A DNA stretch of 6,479 bases from Chloroflexota bacterium (GTDB lineage Bacteria; Chloroflexota; Dehalococcoidia; SM23-28-2; RBG-16-64-32). How positions within the stretch are numbered: position 1 is the first letter of the stretch; each line of letters begins with the position of its first letter. Location: positions 1 through 6,479 of the forward strand of contig JADFKX010000116.1 in the NCBI GenBank assembly GCA_022564695.1. Direction: 5' to 3'. Of this stretch, positions 5,419 to 6,479 are shown piece after piece. A program made the position numbers and the translations under genes. The notes below the pieces were generated by a model. It had not been told where the DNA came from and did no database searches. It was given only the letters and a program-made list of their open reading frames with translations.

Positions 5419-6300
5419 CTAGTTTTCCGGCTCGGCGACTAGGCGCTCGAACTCGGGGCCGAGCTTGGGATCCGCACGCAGGTTGTCGAAGTCTTCGTCC
5501 TCGCGCGCCATCTTGCGGTACTTCGCGTCCCGAGAGATGGCTTCTCTCAGGCCGTTCAGCGATTCCTTCAGCCGGGCCGCAAGCGAGTAGAGGCACGCGC
5601 GGTTGTAGAGCGTGCCGGGGTGATCGGGCCGGAGTTCGAGGGAGCGGTTGTAGTCGACGAGGGCTTCGTCGTAGCGCTGAAGGTCATCTAGAGTATTGCC
5701 GCGATTATTGCGGGTGTTGGGGTCATCGGGTTTGAGTTCGAGGGCGCGGTTGTGGGCTGACAGGGCTTCATCGTGGCGTTGGAGGTCATCCAGGGCGATG
5801 CCGCGGTTGCCGAGGGCGTCTGGGTCGTCAGGCGTGAGTTCAAGGGCGCGGTCGTATTGCTCCAGCGCCCTGTCGTAATCGCCTGCCGCGTAGAACGCGT
5901 TCGCCTGAAGGAAGTGGTCATCGAAGGTCTTGGGGGGCTCGAGTCGCGCTACGACAGAGGCGGCGGTTTCCAGGCTCTCACGATCGGCTGGCGGAAGCTT
6001 GGGCGTATCGGCGGTGATTGGGCCAGCCGATGCACGGTCTTGGACCACTTCCTTGGCGAGTTGGAGTACCTCTTCATCGAGATAGCGCATGTACTCATTT
6101 TGAGCCTGGTGAAGGCCCTGACGGGCCGACACCGTCTCTTCGTCTGTGCGCGCGTCGTCAACGCGGCTTCGCCAGATGGCAATGCGTTCATTGTAGGCGG
6201 TCTCCCTGTGGGCGCGTTGCTGCAGGATCAAGTCTCTGACCCTTCGGACTATCCAGGCAATGGCTCTGAGTGGCGACAGGAGGGTTCCCAATGAGGGCAT
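5419..6300 (-). CDS. TPR-repeat protein with N-terminal hydrophobic/amphipathic segment
   Basis: 293 residues from the ATG at 6300. I prefer it to the in-frame ATG at 6375 because GAGGAGAG lies four bases upstream, and the extra 25 residues are low-complexity and overlap a promoter-like repeat. Residues 1-28 are basic and hydrophobic (PLRAIAWIVRRVRDLIL), a possible membrane-associating or amphipathic helix. Residues 30-90 are charged and helical, possibly coiled coil. Four 34-residue TPR units follow: 127-160, 161-194, 195-228 and 229-262. The first three contain the YDRALEQYDRALELTPDDP-type consensus; the fourth is degenerate. The C-terminal DEDFDNLRADPKLGPEFERL is a common capping segment after TPRs. 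TPRs bind peptides and scaffold complexes, so a protein-interaction role is likely, but the partner is unknown. No catalytic domain is seen. Confidence 0.88.
   Translation of the reverse strand: MPSLGTLLSPLRAIAWIVRRVRDLILQQRAHRETAYNERIAIWRSRVDDARTDEETVSARQGLHQAQNEYMRYLDEEVLQLAKEVVQDRASAGPITADTPKLPPADRESLETAASVVARLEPPKTFDDHFLQANAFYAAGDYDRALEQYDRALELTPDDPDALGNRGIALDDLQRHDEALSAHNRALELKPDDPNTRNNRGNTLDDLQRYDEALVDYNRSLELRPDHPGTLYNRACLYSLAARLKESLNGLREAISRDAKYRKMAREDEDFDNLRADPKLGPEFERLVAEPEN
5515..5922 (-). repeat. Four 102-bp units encoding the TPR repeats
   Basis: The units follow a strict 102-base period (34 codons). Units 2 and 3 share near-identical peptides around DDLQRxDEAL but differ at many synonymous sites (for example GAT GAC CTC CAA versus GAT GAC CTT CAG). 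This indicates an old duplication kept by protein-level selection, not a recent tandem expansion. Confidence 0.8.
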
Positions 6301-6369
6301 GTGTCTCTCCTCGTCTATTCGGCCGCCGCCTCGGTGGCCCTGCGGACGGCTGGCCCCCTTTGAGGCAGC

Positions 6370-6403
6370 ACCCATGATACGACGGGGGAGGGGGAAAGTG
6401 GAA
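6370..6403 (-). promoter_or_regulatory. Direct repeat copy B; candidate promoter of the TPR gene
   Basis: On the minus strand TTCCACT (6403-6397), 17 bases, TATCAT (6379-6374) and GGGT. TATCAT matches five of six -10 positions; TCCACT as -35 matches three of six. A start near 6367 would give a leader of about 67 bases before the ATG at 6300. It is the partner of the copy at 5372-5405, 998 bases away. The overlapping ATG at 6375 opens an in-frame N-terminal extension of the TPR gene that I consider untranslated. Confidence 0.5.
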
Positions 6404-6410
6404 AGTTCCG

Positions 6411-6479
6411 CTACGTGGCGGTAGAGCCCGCTGCTTCGACGGCCTTGCGGGCGGCCTCGCCCAGGTCGGCGGCGCGGAC
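6411..6479 (-). CDS. C-terminal end of a gene, possibly succinyl-CoA synthetase beta subunit; 5' part outside window
   Basis: Only 22 codons plus TAG (6413-6411) are present, reading VRAADLGEAARKAVEAAG then STAT. The pattern of an alanine-rich terminal helix (AADLxEAAxKAVxAA) resembles the end of SucC, where E. coli has a similar AAxGLTDAAQQVVAA segment. A sucD gene lies about 2.5 kb downstream on the same strand, which makes sucC plausible. Many other proteins end in Ala-rich helices, so this is tentative and no symbol is given. Confidence 0.4.
   Translation of the reverse strand, partial: VRAADLGEAARKAVEAAGSTAT

Noticed and set aside
5515..5922. Regular 102-base spaced repeats as a possible CRISPR or satellite array
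   Set aside because: The period equals 34 codons and the translated units are classic TPR motifs with synonymous divergence.
6378..6410. ECF-sigma-like GGAACTT (6409-6403) and CGTC (6384-6381) upstream of the TPR gene
   Set aside because: The gap between GGAAC and CGTC is about 20 bases, longer than the usual 16-17, and the other two motif copies lack GGAAC.

Overview
This is a GC-rich bacterial window with six genes or gene fragments on the minus strand and one small gene on the plus strand. Nothing in it is a firm taxonomic marker. The Pro-Thr linker in the large secreted protease, the DinB and ABM-like small proteins and the general style resemble Chloroflexota (Dehalococcoidia/SAR202-type) genomes. 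That placement is an inference of moderate to low confidence.

Layout, reading the minus strand from right to left. (1) 6411-6479 is the last 22 codons of a gene, possibly sucC, the succinyl-CoA synthetase beta subunit. (2) 5419-6300 is a tetratricopeptide-repeat (TPR) protein. (3) 5058-5366, on the plus strand, is a small ABM-like alpha/beta-barrel protein convergent with the TPR gene. (4) 3906-4913 is a protein with two tandem DinB/maleylpyruvate-isomerase-like domains, overlapping by four bases with (5) sucD, succinyl-CoA synthetase alpha subunit, 3025-3909. (6) 2196-2888 is a secreted metzincin-like protein whose zinc motif starts with Gln instead of His. (7) 1927 to beyond base 1 is a secreted subtilisin-family (S8) serine protease, cut by the window edge inside a C-terminal accessory domain.

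The right half (DinB-sucD, TPR, ABM) looks cytoplasmic and metabolic. The left half is a pair of exported protease-type genes, each with its own near-consensus sigma-70 promoter ending in GATAAT. They are separated by a strong intrinsic terminator (30-bp perfect palindrome plus T-tract). The subtilase promoter has a 12-bp-stem hairpin exactly at its predicted transcription start.

The least expected signal is a bipartite motif on the minus strand, TTCCRCT-N17-TAnnAT followed by GRGT. It occurs three times with identical spacing: upstream of the DinB-sucD pair, upstream of the TPR gene, and as an orphan between the convergent ABM and TPR genes. The last two copies form a 34-bp imperfect direct repeat flanking the TPR gene. 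No CRISPR array, tRNA, rRNA, insertion sequence or recognisable phage/defence system was seen.
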